This document shows, one piece after another, positions 28,001-43,000 of a DNA stretch of 64,000 nt. The notes beneath the pieces are model-generated. The model did not search any database. It saw nothing but the letters and a program-made list of their open reading frames with translations, and was not told the DNA's origin. Source of the stretch: Acanthaster planci (lineage: Eukaryota > Echinodermata > Asteroidea > Valvatida > Acanthasteridae). The DNA lies in assembly GCF_001949145.1 (NCBI RefSeq), contig NW_019091584.1:290406-354405 (forward strand), in the 5' to 3' direction. Position 1 is the stretch's first letter. Every line of letters begins with the position of its first letter. The position numbers and the translations under genes were made by a program.

Positions 28001-31000
28001 TTGCAAGGCTGAATACAGAGGGGTGTGTTATTTTGACAGAGTAAATGATCTACTCTACAGATCATGACAGGTGGTAGAAGTTACCCATGTACCGGTAAGG
28101 AGGACACCATCACAAATTGTGCCCCAACCTCATGGAATGACCCAAATAACCAAAACTGTGAACAATCAGTGTTGTCATAATCAATACTGTTGCACTAAAA
28201 CCAACATGTGACATGACATCTCCAGCTGTGTCTAACAAAATGGACCAAAACCAAACTTGATTGAGGTGAAATATGAGAACTACATGTACATGTACTGGTA
28301 CACACTTGTATCTCTGAACCAATATAAAGCTCATCCCTATTCTAAAAAGCTATCTGCTCCATACATGCATCTCTGTGGTCCAACTTTGACTAGTCTTTTA
28401 CAAAGAAAACTAAAATTTTATGTGCATATACACATGTATGTAAGTCAATCTATCAAATACTAGAATTTAGCTATTTTGGGTGGTACCAGTACATGTACAT
28501 GTACAGTAATTATGAGTCAATGACAGAGAACAATAATTCCTTTTTTTGAAAGCTTATGACTGATTAAGTTCAAAATTCTAAAGATTGAAATGCACCTCAA
28601 TAACACGAGCAAGTTAGCGTGATAACTGGCAAGTGTTTTGATCAAACTGCCCTCAAAGAAATGTACATGTACACGTATGTACACTGTATGTATCAGTGTC
28701 AATGTGACACCCTGTAACGTGCACTTGTACATGTACCATGTGTACACCTATGTGTTTATGTACAGTACATGTACCAGAACATAAACATATATATAGGGAA
28801 AGATGACCATTTACTTAATCTGAAAAATGCTGACAATCGAAATGCTTTTCATCCGTGCCTATTGTACATGTAAACATTTGATTTTTGTATTCCAAATGCA
28901 GGACAGGTGTCAGTGAGTAACAAAAATGTACACATACATGTACATGTATTTCTTGCTATGATGACCACGGCGGGCTTCAGGTAAAAGTCATGGTTTGACT
29001 GTAATAAGTGCACAGTGAATAGGAATCAACAGGCACAATTGCTGTAATTGCAGCAATGCACTATGAATGTCCACAGCCCGCCTACATGTACATGTGTGCA
29101 TGTGGTACATGTACAGTAGCCTATAAAATGACAGCCTTGACATTCCGCATCCATACACACACAGTCCGCATCATGTTCCCATTGTAGGAGGACATCACAA
29201 ACCTAATGTGACAGACAAATCATCTGCCACTGATATCCCAGATGCTGCTTCTTCGTGTACAAACAAATCCAGACGGAACATCTGCCCCACTCCATCACGT
29301 CCGCCTTTCACACCTCAACCATCAAACAAATTATTGCTGCAATCACGTGGAGGCGGTCCCCAACATCAATTGGCTGATATGACAGAAGCGACGGGGGCTA
29401 CTTTTGACGAATGATAGTGGCGGTGCCTTGGCGACACAAGTAATGAGGACGCAATGGTATAACTTGGTCTTGCCATCAATTAGGATCCGCCCTGTAAACC
29501 GCATGCAGCACCAAATAAGCAGGGACTATTTATCCAGTTGTCTAGCTGATTTATAGCCTCCGAAGCAATCTTTCTCTTTTATTTATGCTTGAGCCCATAA
29601 AGGTACAGCAATGGTTACGGGCAAGCATACGCTGATGTACACGTATGCCCGGACTGCTTGGCAAAATGAATGCGCTTACCACACAGTTGATACCAAATTT
29701 GTGCCCGTGCAACTCTGCCAACTGCGTTCTCTCCTCAACATCCCACACCCGCACAGCTGGCTTGTGACCATACTAGAAAAATACAGAGGGAAAATATAAA
29801 ATGTATGACATATAAAGGTTAATTGTAACCGTACCGTTAGATACTAGACCTGCGTATGCATTGCCATCAAATTAGGAAAAACTATATTTATGCATATCGT
29901 CGTGCCAAAGAGCATGAAATGAGTTGCTGAGAGTATTTACAGTAAAACATGTACACGTATGCTGGTACATGCACCTTAAAAACTACCCACGTAACGTCCT
30001 CTAATCATCCCTAATGCCACACTACAGTGAGAAAGTGACAAGTCTTCACACAGATCATAATTAAGATTTCCTAATTTCTCTCACCTCTCCGGAAACCACA
30101 TTTTTACCATCGCCAGATATAGCAAGAGCTGTTATGGTTTTCCTGCAGTTTCAAGAAGACAAAATTTATCGGTGACGATCAGCTTCATCTTGGAATAGGC
30201 CACAAATCTGTTGCTGTACGTACATGTACTGCATACAGGCCTGCAGATGGTCAAACATGTAGCAAACAGTAACAACTATTTTGGTACTAGTAATTCACCA
30301 TGTGCTGAACTTACATGTATGTACATGTACATGTATAGGCATACTATGCATGTACCTGATTGCTGACAATATGGGAGTTTCACAAAAGTGTGCCCCCAAG
30401 AGTTTGCAATGCGTTGGCCAATCACAATTCGCGAAATCTGTGGACTCAATGTGCGTTTAAAGGGTTGACAGATTGTGTGCGTTGTGATTCGCCAATGCGT
30501 TGCAAACTCTTGGAGGTGCACTACTGTGACTCGTCCATATTGACTTCCCATTTTTGGTTAATATGGTTATTTTTTACAAAACTAAAAGATCCAGCTGCGC
30601 CAGTCAGCATAATTCACAAGCAAAAGCATGATACATCTACATTACATGTATGTGACAAGAAAAACTACTGGTGTGAAACACTGAAAAGGAATTCTGTTTA
30701 ATTCAGTTTCTCTGCACTTGCGAAAATGATTCATAATCAGACTTGCATAGAAACTGCTCACTTCTAAATGTACTTCATGCACACATTGTACACGTACATT
30801 GAGCACACAAACTACATTTCTGTGAAATTTCCTGATGAGAATTCCAGCACACTTTTCTTGGCCATTTAATGGCCATCACTTAAAATCACACCTTATGAAC
30901 TTACAAATTTCAATTTCATCACTATATTTACACGTATCACTCGAACTGAATTTAACAACAACAGGAAAATATTGTGTGCATTAACACTGTGTCACTGTGG

Positions 31001-34000
31001 CTCATGTAAGTTTGAAGATTGTATAGAAAAAAAGCTCTCTCTATTGCCCCTAAAATGAGCTGATTTATGGTGTACTGAATTGTGCACAAGACCATGTACC
31101 AGTACATGTGTGTTGTGCACAGTACATACATTAGCATGCACCTACTGGCATGGTACCGGTCCGTGTACAATTTGGAAGATCAACTGTAAACACGGAAGGT
31201 AAACTGAATTGCCCTCATAGTTAACAAGACCACACGACATTACACAATACATGTATATGTGATACACCCTGAGAATGCGCAAGATACATGTAACATATCC
31301 TGAAAATGTAAAAAGATCTCAGGTATGAAGCTACACATCTATCTATAGGCAGAATAAAAAAACGAGTAAATCTGCTCATCTGAGGAAAAAGTTGCACCTG
31401 CTGAGCAGATTTTGTGTAATAAATGAAGATATACATGTACATGTGAGAGCCAGCTGAGAAGCTGTGCCAAGCGATAAAATGCTGCATCAGGAAAGGATGT
31501 GGTTGTGGCCAGACATACATGTACAGGGTACCGGTACCTTTGTGCCAAGTCCCTGGCTACTGGTGCCCTATGAATATCTTTAAAGAGGAATATGTACAAC
31601 TACCGGTATCAGCCAAACCCTGTTAATCAGAACTTCATGTACATATGTATATCAATAACATTTTTGCTGGTCAACCTTTTTGTGCTAAGCAAGTATTTTT
31701 CTCTGCCTGAACAATTTCATAAAATCGGCCCCAACTGGCAGTTAACTGAAGTTAAGCTAATGTCATCATAAACTCACAGGGGACAGGAAATTGGAATATC
31801 AAAGTGGATGCAATAAGGAAATCCTGAATTTGTTGGCTTATTTCACAAGCCATAATGATATATGGTCATTAGTGTCTCATGTACAGTAAGTGAATGTACA
31901 TATGCACAACGGGTACGTACACATGTACATGCACAGTGAGCCTGGTATCAACCATTTTGCCAACTATGTATAGGTACATGTACATGTACTTGAAGCCAAC
32001 TTCGGTGAAAACATTCTCTGTTTAGGGGTTAGTTGATGAGAAGCTTTCCTTTTTTTCTCACCTCGAATGGCTGAATATGTGAGACTGCTTGTTCCTTCTT
32101 GGGTTGAACAACACTATAACACACCTGAAAATAAAAAAAACAACCACTTTTATGAATTGAACACAAAATGATTTTTTTAAAAAATTTACTTTCCACTTTT
32201 ATCAAGAAATGGTAGAGGCAAATTACAATTGTTTGATCCAATCAATTTCTCTTTTGAAATATCCTCAGAAAAAAAAGAAGTAAAAGTACCTATACACTGT
32301 ACATGTAGGGCCTACACTACTCATAAAAGTTAAGGACCACTATTTTTGTGTATACATTTTTTATGAGATATTTTACTGCTGAAAATATCCATTCGATTTA
32401 AAAAAATTTTTTATTCCAATGAGAACACCATCTAGACAAACAAAAACTGAAAAAACTAGACCCCACTCATTGCTTGGAAAAAATTATAAGTTGAGAAAAG
32501 TGGTCCTTAATTTTTTTAGTACTATCTGTACCGGTATGTACATGTACCAGTAAATGTGATCTGATGATTGTGTGAAATGTGTGAAATTGATCTTTCCCGG
32601 TTAATGAGGGAAGTTTGAAATCCTATGACTGAAAAAAATTGTCCTCGCAGATTTATTTTTAAAAAAAGATGCAATGTACAGTAAAGAACATTTTGAAAAT
32701 GACTACTTTCAAACCGCATTTCAGGAGTCATTTTTTTTTTCAAGGTAGGGGCAGTCAAAGCAAAACTTCAGTCTTAAGCAACAAATTTTGAACAGCTGGG
32801 GGTGCAGAAAAAATGTATGTGTTGGCACTATAACCTTTGCCACAAGTGCTGGAATCACTGGCACACCAGTCAAACATGATCTATCACTCAGTAGTTTTCT
32901 TGGTAGAGGTCAGGGAGATGGCAGTGTTCATGACAGTCAACCCAGACTTGTTACTGAGATTTGTGCCACAAGTTCACATTCAGAGAACAGCGTGCACTGT
33001 ACAAGCTGTATGCAGCAGAAAGCCACACTACCAGACCTTCCAAGTGCACATTGTTCAGTATTAAAGAAAGGAGAAGGGCAAGACAAGTTGATCAAATTGA
33101 AATTAAAAGCTTACGATTAAAAGAGGAAATAAAGTGACTGCACGCCTCCCCTAATTTACATATATTCACGGGATCTACATAAGAAATAAGAACGGGCAAT
33201 TTGTGTTTGCTCTCTTATGCAATTTCAATTTCATTCTTTTAAATTTTAACTTAGTGGGATTATTTGTGATGCAAACAACATTGACAAATATGTCATCACT
33301 CAGTTTGTCTAATGTGTACAATCCCAAATGCATTGAACAAATTTATTCTGCCGTATTTGGATCATATATTATGAGCACGTACCGATACATGTGAACATGT
33401 GTATTGTATAATGTAATATGTACATGTACCACAGTACTCTGCATGGTGAGTAGTCATTTGTACAAGGTTGAAAACTATGTCTAGGTGTAATTACTTTCTA
33501 AAACATGTTTCCCTTTTGCAACCAAAGGTTTGGTTCATGTACATTTCTAATGCAGAATTTCTAAACTTTATACTTGTGTACCAGGACACGTAAATACTCC
33601 ACAACAAAATAAACCAAAAACAAGTAAAACAAAAGCATCCTCCATACTAATGACAACCTAAATGCACATGTATTTCGATGACTGTTTTTTCCGTCAGTCA
33701 GGGAATGACACATACAAAAAGGAGTGTCCAAGGAGTGGGTTCAAAATACATGTACTGTTGTTGGTGACTGCACAGTGATAGCTTTATTTTGCTGTGGTTT
33801 TTCACTTCACTGATCAGTGCCTTCCCCCTCAGGAAAAGCCTGAAAAGGAGGACGTGGTGTTTTTTATTTGAGATGGACAAAGCAGGCTGTGTTGGTCCAG
33901 TGGGTCCTCTTGTTGCCTTTGATGGGGAATCCTTCAGCAATGTGCCATTATTCCCCAGGTTTCCAAAAAGCCATTCTGTAGAGGTGCAATTGGCACTGAC

Positions 34001-37000
34001 AGAATGAAGACCCAATTTTCAACATTTCGTACCGGTATTTCTGGTAAGAATAAACAGCCACAAATGGAACAGTCCAAAACATAAAAAAATTCCTTTCTTT
34101 TCCAGTGCCTGCTCAGTGTAGTACTCACTTGGCAAAATGGCAAGTGACTGTAATATTCTCACATGACTCTACAAACCGCTGTCAGACAAAAACTGAATCA
34201 TACATCCTCATCATACCGTACGTTGCTAATGACAAGTCAAACACAGGTGTCATGACCATGCTGCACAAACACTTGCTAAGCTATCTTGTACATTATATAC
34301 ATGTACAGTACATGTACTGTACTGTATACAAGTACATGTCGTTGATGTCATCACATGTACATGTACTTTATGAAGGAACAACTGTTAAACATGGACGACT
34401 GTACATATCCATACATACATTGTATGCCACAGCATACAACAGGTGTTGGATTTTGGAACAATATGCACATGTACATGCAGTAAGTTTGATAGGATGAGTG
34501 TTGAATAACACAAGAGAAAGTGTCCAGCCTTGGACAGGGACGCAATGTCACAATGTACTCCTGTGTCATAGACAGCACATGATAAACGTGCACATGTAGT
34601 GGGCTGTATGCATTAACCAACATACCGGTATGCATGTGTAACTAGCAATACACATGTAAGCAGGTACTGTGCAGCACCTGTACATGCATGTACAGTGTAC
34701 ATGGGCACCAGCATGGTATACATACATGTACATGTACCCTGTACATGTATGTATATATGAGGTTCAAAATTACCCATGTTTTATTGCTACCACAGGATCT
34801 TTGATAATACAGTGTACTCGACATGTACTGTAGGTGGCACCTACATGTACATTTATGTTAATTTGGTTTCACCTCCACTTCCCCCCCCAACCATTCTCCT
34901 TCCTCACTCATTATAATCGCAGACCAGAGATTGAGTCATCAAACCTGTATTCTCTGTATTAAAAACCTCCCTTGATTTGTGATGGGTTGCAAACAATCAC
35001 TTTGATCGATGAATGCTCTTGACACACAGGATAAGGATTGACAGAGCCGAAGGACAAAAGAAAGAAATCTGAAATGTATCTCCATGTCTGGCTTGTACAC
35101 ATTCTAGTTCTAACAGAACTTTGCTTTTGGCGAACTTATCTTTGACGAGCCTCGTTTGCAAATAATTTCAAAATATTAGAGGTCAATTTAAAAATAGCAG
35201 ACATGTTCAAACCAAAATGCTTATCTTGATAACATCTGCAATACAGTTATCATGCTTTTGGCTGCTTTGGGCACTATCACCAACTTAGAAAAAAAAATGA
35301 CATTATTTAGTGGTAAACTCATCTCATTCCACATTTGCAATCATATCCAACAAGGACACAATTTGTGTACATGAACACTGCAATGTCTGGACAAATACAC
35401 ACATTGCACAGATGGGAACTTTTTGACAGACCCATGTTCAACCTACACGTTCTTGTACGGTACCGTAACTAATGTGATGTGACACAGATATTACTGAGAC
35501 ATAATCTAAGATGTACCAATTTGACAATGCATGTACGTGTACTGGTTGACTACGATGCTGTGTGTGACAATACATGTCACACTTCATCATTATGTAGTGT
35601 ACATGTATGCTGTTAGTTTCAGAGTGCATGGCATAATGTGATACTGTGATTTACATGTATGTAATGTACTGTACCCTGCAGTACCCGGTTCAATGTTTCC
35701 ATGGTGATACACTGTACACTGAATGGTGCAGGCAGTGCTACCGTAGCTTTCAGTGATTCATAGGCCTGTACATGTACCAGTACCAGCAATGTGTGAACTG
35801 TTACGCGCATACACTGTTCATGTACATGTACGTAAAGAAACAATGAATGTGTGGTTACCAAGCAATGTTGCAAGGATTTTGCTGGTACCACTAACACAAC
35901 CTTGCTGTGGCGAAGCCAGTGCTCACAATAATCATCTTCAATTCAACCCATTACTGTTGTCAGATCTCTGTCCATTTTTAAGCATGACTTAAAAGGCTAG
36001 GTTTTCAAACAAATCACAGTTGAGACAGAAAAAAGATAATTCTGAATACTTGCTACTGGTACCGTACTGTATGTGAAACTTATGTACAAAGTACTGTTAC
36101 TTGTGTTCTATGTATAGGAAGTGTGAATAAAGATGAGGTGTTAATTGATTGCAAAGTGGCTACGCTTTAAAGAATCACTACTTTTTAACTGAATCATGCA
36201 AATGAAACACTTGAACCACATCAAAGTTTCTTGGCAAACAACAACCCCCTGATAGTGCGTTGGCCTCCTTCTCAGGTCACTCAGCTCCAGAGAGGTCCTT
36301 GGGGATCTCAGGAGATCAAGGGGACAGCCATGCCTGATAGCTGGACAGGCGTTTTTTCCTTGCCCAAGGGCAGACCACCCTGTACAGTAGTAGTGAGGAT
36401 CAGAAGGGCAGTGCACACTCCATACACCAGATGTCCTGGCATTCAATTACAGGGAGAGTAGGCTACTCAGGAATTCATAAACCACTAAAAATGCCAGCAA
36501 CCTTTTCCTCATTCAAAGCACTGTAACAGTGCCAGCTTTTGTTCAATACCACTTGTCATACCACAGAGCAAAGCACCTTGGTTTCTATGAATGACAAGTG
36601 ATGTCAAGAAAAGGCAAAAAAGGGAATAACGAGGTCATCCCATTCAAACCATCCCACAACTGATTCATATGGTCGGCTCTGTATGAAATTGCACTGAAGT
36701 GCGTCACTGAAGTCATTTTGCAAGCTGCAGGCTGATCCAAGGCTGATAGCTGCTAACGACCACCTCCCAACATCTACTGAAACAAACAGCACCTACAGGT
36801 GCAGTAAAAATCTCCCAACTGTGGCACTGCAAGGGAGAAATCAGTTGCCCAAAACACAGAAATCTCATAAAAAGGAAGGTTTTATTGACATCTACATGTG
36901 CAATACTAATCCTCCCAATACGGGCGATTCACAATAGTGCGCCACCAAGAGTTTGCAACACGTTGGCCAATCACAACGACTGAAATTTGTCAACCCTTTC

Positions 37001-40000
37001 TAAACGTGCATTGGGTGGACAAATTTTGCGCACTGTGATTGGCCAACACATTGTAAACTCTAGGTGGCGCACTATAGTGAAATGGCCGAATTGATGCTGT
37101 TGTGAATTCATACAAATGGGGGTGCTCATGAGCACTAGTCTCTACACATTAATGGGCCTTTCAAAACTGTACAAATGAGTACAGCTACTACATGTATGTG
37201 CAAGCTGCTGTTTTCCCATTCCTTCAATGAAATGTGTCAAGGGGAACCAGTCCCAACCACTTCCATCATTCCCCCTAAAAATCTGAATTTATGGCATGGT
37301 AATAGGGGAGACAGTGACTTCCCATTCCAACAGCCAATGCCAATCTGCAGTTTTTTCTTCTATATTTTGACATCTCCACTTCTTTTTATCCGTACACGTA
37401 CCGCTGGTACCGGCATAATGTACCATACAACGGCAACATCTTTCATTTTGAATTGAAATTGAAATGTAATGCTATTTCCCTTTTGTTGGTTAAGTAATGT
37501 TCCACCACAAAATTTAAGTATGAGCACGTACTTGGTGACACTGAAGCACTTTGAAATTCACAGTGCTAATGCATGTGTCATCCTCGTTTTTTTTTACTAA
37601 GATTAAAAGAAATCTTCAGAAGCCGATTTTCCCATCCCACATTCAATAATAACGGCTTTATAATACATGTACATAGTAAACACAGGCCTACTGCAGGGTA
37701 TTATGTACATGTACCATAACCATTCCCCCTGTACGAGCAGCTTAAGATCTACTGTGTCACAAATGGAACCTCTTAGAAATTTATATACAATGTTCATGTA
37801 CATGCACAGGTACAGGCAGTTAGTACCAGCACCATTACATATATTTATAGGCCTACATGTACCTGTATAAATTGGTACGTGTACATGTATGTCCATGTAA
37901 GTGGCAACTTGAAATGCACCAGTGCATTTCAAGTTGTGTTTCACATTAAATAACACCAATAATCAATAACAGCTGCGTAGCTAATGCACCAGTATTTACT
38001 CAGCATTTGAATTTTATCATTGATCATCTGACACAAAGCTCTACCACGTCTTGCGCAGTGGGCCAACGGAAAGCTGGGGGCCATCCACAACTTTGGCACA
38101 CCTCTCGACCCAGTTGGTATCATCCCTTCTCTCCACATGACCAAATCACCTCAGCCTACTATGCCTCTTCACCACGATGCCCATGATGATGGGAATGAGG
38201 CTTTTACTTTTATAGTTTTTGCAGTTCATTCCTGTTACTGGTACCGGTATATGCGCTGTGCCACTACGGTACTGTTCATGTGTGTATCCGCTCCCTGCCT
38301 TTAATACTGCAAGGCTGACATTGTGAATTCAATAACCGGATTCAGCAAACGCAAATTAACACTTGAGGAATGCTTATCCTTTAAAAAATGTCAGAATGAG
38401 AGCCGAGTGGCAAGGGCATTAGCAAACGATTCAAAGCCACTTCATACATGTATCATACACATATACTGGTACAACACACTGTACATGTACATGTAGGGTA
38501 TACAATCCATCCAAAGATTAATGTTGCGCCATCTCGCCATTCCTGCAAGACTGACCAACCTGGGAATGTGAGGTCACACATAGTGAGTGCATTCTCTCTA
38601 CCAGGGCGTGGGTCAATTAGAGGTGTGGAGACTGAGCTGCTTGTGACATGTCATAACAATTACCCAATATGGTCGGGCTTTGGCCAGCGCCTAACGAGCC
38701 AAGATAATTCATGCCAGCACTTGTCAATGAATCCACTGACAGTGGTTATAATGAGCAGAGATAAAAACAAAATATGACAACAAACAGTGCGCAGTTGGGC
38801 AGCTTGTTTTCTCTAGTCTGTGGAATCAATCCATGGACTGCTGTAAATGTAATTACTAAATGTAACATTTCTGATCTTAGGCTGATAGAATTACACGACA
38901 TCATTTTAATTATATATGTATGTAACGCTAGCTGTTTTTAAGTGCATAAACTTAAAAATCGTTTGAAGACATGCTGCACACGGGCCTTTATACATGTATA
39001 TGTATGATATGTGTGTGATTTTTTGTGTCGGTTTTATTAAATAAAGTAATGCTACATGTACATGTACAATGTACCAGCAATTTAAGAAAGAAGCTTACAT
39101 GTAATTTTATTCAATCATTTTGCAGACTGCGGGTTAAAATTGGCCATTTAAAACAGGCAAAAACAACTGTAGAGGTTTCCAAATCTTGGCACAACTTTTC
39201 AAAGGAAGTTGCTTTGCGGCACGACATTAATTAATGTTGCACAATATCGGTACATGAGCTGGCCTTGATCAAAATCAATTCTGTTTTCAGACGCGTCATT
39301 GATTTTGCCATAAAAATCAAACCATAAGCACACGGTGCACTCATTTTTTATGGTAGCGGTATTACAGGGGTAATTTCCAACAGTCTTAACTGGCTAGTGA
39401 AAATGAGCATAATTTATACCATGGGTGAGCACAAAGGAAGTGTGAATGGCTAAAGCCAGACACTGGGTTGCTTGAAGAGCAAACAATTTCAGGCGGAGGG
39501 GCAGATGCATGTGGACGGCAGATGGTGTGTGTCCTAGCACGGGTTCCCTGCAGCGAGCAGCAATTAGACTCCCTGGCGATGTGCAAGCAGTTGCTTCGTT
39601 TATCCTATGAACTTGATCGTTTCTTGCGAACAGATGCCATGTTGCAAATTACATGACCAAGTGTCCATGAACAAAGAAAATTATCACAAGATATACTGGA
39701 GCCAAATGTTGTACAGTGAATTGTAATTTACATGTAGAAGTGCAGGGGCGGATCCAGGATTTTCAAAAGGGGGGTCCAACGAAGGACTTACATGTATATT
39801 TTGTTACATACAATGTGCATTTCAAGGTTTTTTAGCCCTTTTCCCATACCTTAAATATTTTTTCGAGAGTATTTGTGTGGTTTAAACAGAAATTACGAAT
39901 TAACTTCCTGTATAGATCAATTATGATCTAAAATACGTTGTCTTATCCCTAAAGTTGATAATAAAAATAGGATTAGAATGGTAAAATTGAATGGTCTGAA

Positions 40001-43000
40001 CAAATTTTGCAACTGTCGAAAAACAGCCTTAGTTGTCGTATCGTACCCTTAATGTTACCAGCCAAAATATTTTCACTGCTCAGAATCTATACTTAAATTT
40101 AGACAAATGTAACCCAGATAGAGTCAGTGTGACAGTTCCCGAATTCTAGGTAACTTTTCATACGAACTGCAGTATACATGCCCTTGCACGTTTGGATTTT
40201 CTTTGATCAAGAGATATTTTTTCATAATACAAAAAATTGAAATCAAGGGCATCAACAGACTGCCTGAAGTTGGTAATGGGTTGTGCCATTATGGAAATGT
40301 GCCCGAGAACTGACTCACAAAATCAAGGGGCTCAATAATCTCAGTGTCCTTATGAAAAGGCGTAGCGCAAAGCTCCTATCAGCATGGGTCCAGGGCCCGC
40401 ATAAAGGCCTCAGAAAATTTTGGATTCTAAACTCTATGGTGCAATCTTAGGCAATTTTGATCACATTTACCAGTTGTTTCAAACAAATGCCCAGCAAAGA
40501 TTGATTTAATTTTCAATTACGAATCTTATTTAAAGCTCAATGCGCGCTGTCTGTGTGCAAGAGATGCACAGCCATAAGGGTCGGAAAAACATGACCTGCC
40601 ATACAGATAGCGCTAGTTACAGAACTGGCACAGTTTTGCAGAACCAGGCAAACCTCAGTACCGACCACTGAAAAAAGCTCGCCAGCATTCATCTTTCAAC
40701 TAAAATGAGTATCATATGTACTGGTACATGTACATATGTGGCAGGATAATTTCTGGATATTTCTGAATGACAACTTCTCTGGAGCCTCCTACATGTACAT
40801 CCTCTATAGATTCTAGTTACGCATGTTGGGGACGGCAACCATACCAACAGACGGCTGGCTGAGAGCGATTCGATTGTTGAAGTCGGATAGATAAGATGGG
40901 CACCGCTGCAGCATTTTGATGATCTGGTTATGGAAATTATTTGCCGTGAAAAACCTTATGATATTTGGACAATAGCAAGTCTTTTTGGCAAATTGCAAGG
41001 GTAATAACCGACACTGAAATAGTAATTTCCTGCTGTCCAGTTAGGGCCTACTTTCTGGAACATATCAGGAAAATAGATTTCCCAAAGGGGGGGTCCAGAC
41101 CCCCTCTGTATCCGTCTACGTAGTGAAATGTAGTGGTAGACAAACTTGTACATGTATAGTACATGTACCATACACGTATACACATACATGTACCTTGTAC
41201 AATAAATGTTGTTACATGTGTATGCACAGCTAATACAGACATATACAATGCAATTTACGACAGATTTTGCTAAATCTGTTTTGAATCAACAGTTTCATTC
41301 TGGTATTGTTAAATGTTTGTGTGCCAGAGGTCTCATCAGTTACATACACTGTGTACTGTACAATGCTTACACTGTATGTGTCTCCCCTGAGGGCTTACAG
41401 TGTATGTTTGCAGTAAAAATGCACAGTATAGGCCCACTGGTACCTGTACATGTATGTACATGTACTGTACAAGGCTGCAGCCGCACTGTGTAAATTGCAC
41501 ATTCCAAGCTTCTTGTCCTGTGTATCCTCGGTATTCTCTGGACTTTCTTCTTTCCTCAGATTTTCAATTTAACCAGATTTCACACCAGTACATGTACGTG
41601 TACACTCCAGGGGATTTGATTAGCAGTATGCGACTCTTTATTGAATTTTTTCCCCTTTTCATTGTTTGGCCTACAAGGAGCACTCAGATGCCTGTCTGCT
41701 GGTGAACTGACCCTCTCTGCTCGACCCAAACTTACCGGGTAGGATCTGGGTCACCTGCCATGGATTAACAAACCACCAATGCCTTTAATTGGATAGCCCT
41801 GCCTACCCTCTAGTCATAATAATCACTTGAATGAAAATATCAAGCTTGGGAATGATTAAACACGACCACAAGACCCCTATCCGTGGTTAGATGCCTCACC
41901 CTTCACCAGCAAGAATTAAAAAAAAAAACCAAGTTACAAAAATGTGGTTAGCTTTCAATTGCTGCAGGTACAGGAAGGGTGAAGTCTCTTCCACAAGTTT
42001 ATTCATTTGTTTTGAGATTTAGCAATGATGTCTAGGTGCACGCCTATTAATGGTCCATACATACGTACGTACATGTATACATACATACAGTGCACATGTG
42101 GTCTAGGAACATGTACCTGTCATGTAGATCGGGATAAACATTACAGATGGGCATCTACAGTACTAGGTACATGTACATGTAGGTTCTGTACACAACGAAA
42201 CTCCTGTACACTGAGCATTAAACATCAGTCACTGAATGCATCATTTAGAGTTGGCTGTGTTACATGTACATACATGTAAGAAGTACATGCATGTACATGT
42301 GCAAAGCAGGAGCAAAGTCTTTGCTGATCAGTGTGTTTAACACTTCAGTTCACACTTCATGTAAACCAGTGCACTTCTTACGAATAATGACAGAGTTACA
42401 GCATACAGGTGCACAACAAGCAAACTTACTGAACTGTGAAAAAAAAGACGCTGTACTTGATGTGCCTGTAATATCTTGCAAATGTACATGTATAGGTAAT
42501 ACAGTTCCCAGGAGCCTGTCTCCGGGAAACCCCCTTTGGGCCAGAGGGGTGAGAGCGTTCCTGATACCAGCGGAGTTGCTTATGCTGCGCGTGTGGCTTT
42601 GGCCCATTTCCAACAACGGCTGCACCCCAACCAATCAGACGGTGCACACGTCACTCTGGCTGGTTGTTTTGGCGCGTTTGCCACACTTCTCCTCTTTCGC
42701 CGAGCGCGTACAATTATATATAAAAAAAAAAAAAAACACCCTCCGCACTGGAGGTGGATCCCACCTTGTTTTATTTGCATGCACTGGCAGGAAATGCCGG
42801 GCCAGTCCTAGGGGCGGCAGCAGGGCTCCTGGCCGCTCATCGTTGGCTGCTCAAACAGCACGCATACAGGCACCGGCAGGGCTCCCTTCAAGAGTAGCAT
42901 TTGGGCATTCAAGATGACAGGGAGGGGTGCTCAGTCCCTCTGATAGGCCTGGGTGAGCAGGTCCTGAGACCCGCGATCCCTTCAGGGTTAAACCTCCTGG

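Larger units (their letters stand above)
26234..29679 (-). other. MAPKBP1: MAPKBP1 intron 5
   Basis: 3.4 kb, the start of the ACATGTAC-dense zone. It holds a short tandem array (26,411-26,482), the 260-bp MITE and many palindromic ACATGTACATGT clusters. No gene is seen. Confidence 0.6.

Noticed and set aside
32788-33120. Plus-strand frame of 110 codons upstream of exon 3
   Set aside because: No motif, no splice context, antisense to an intron; length unremarkable for this composition.
42264-42917. Open plus-strand frame of 217 codons
   Set aside because: Composition follows the GC-rich block, it contains a KKKKK run from a poly(A) tract, and no motif or splice support is seen. Treated as chance within the LTR-like block.
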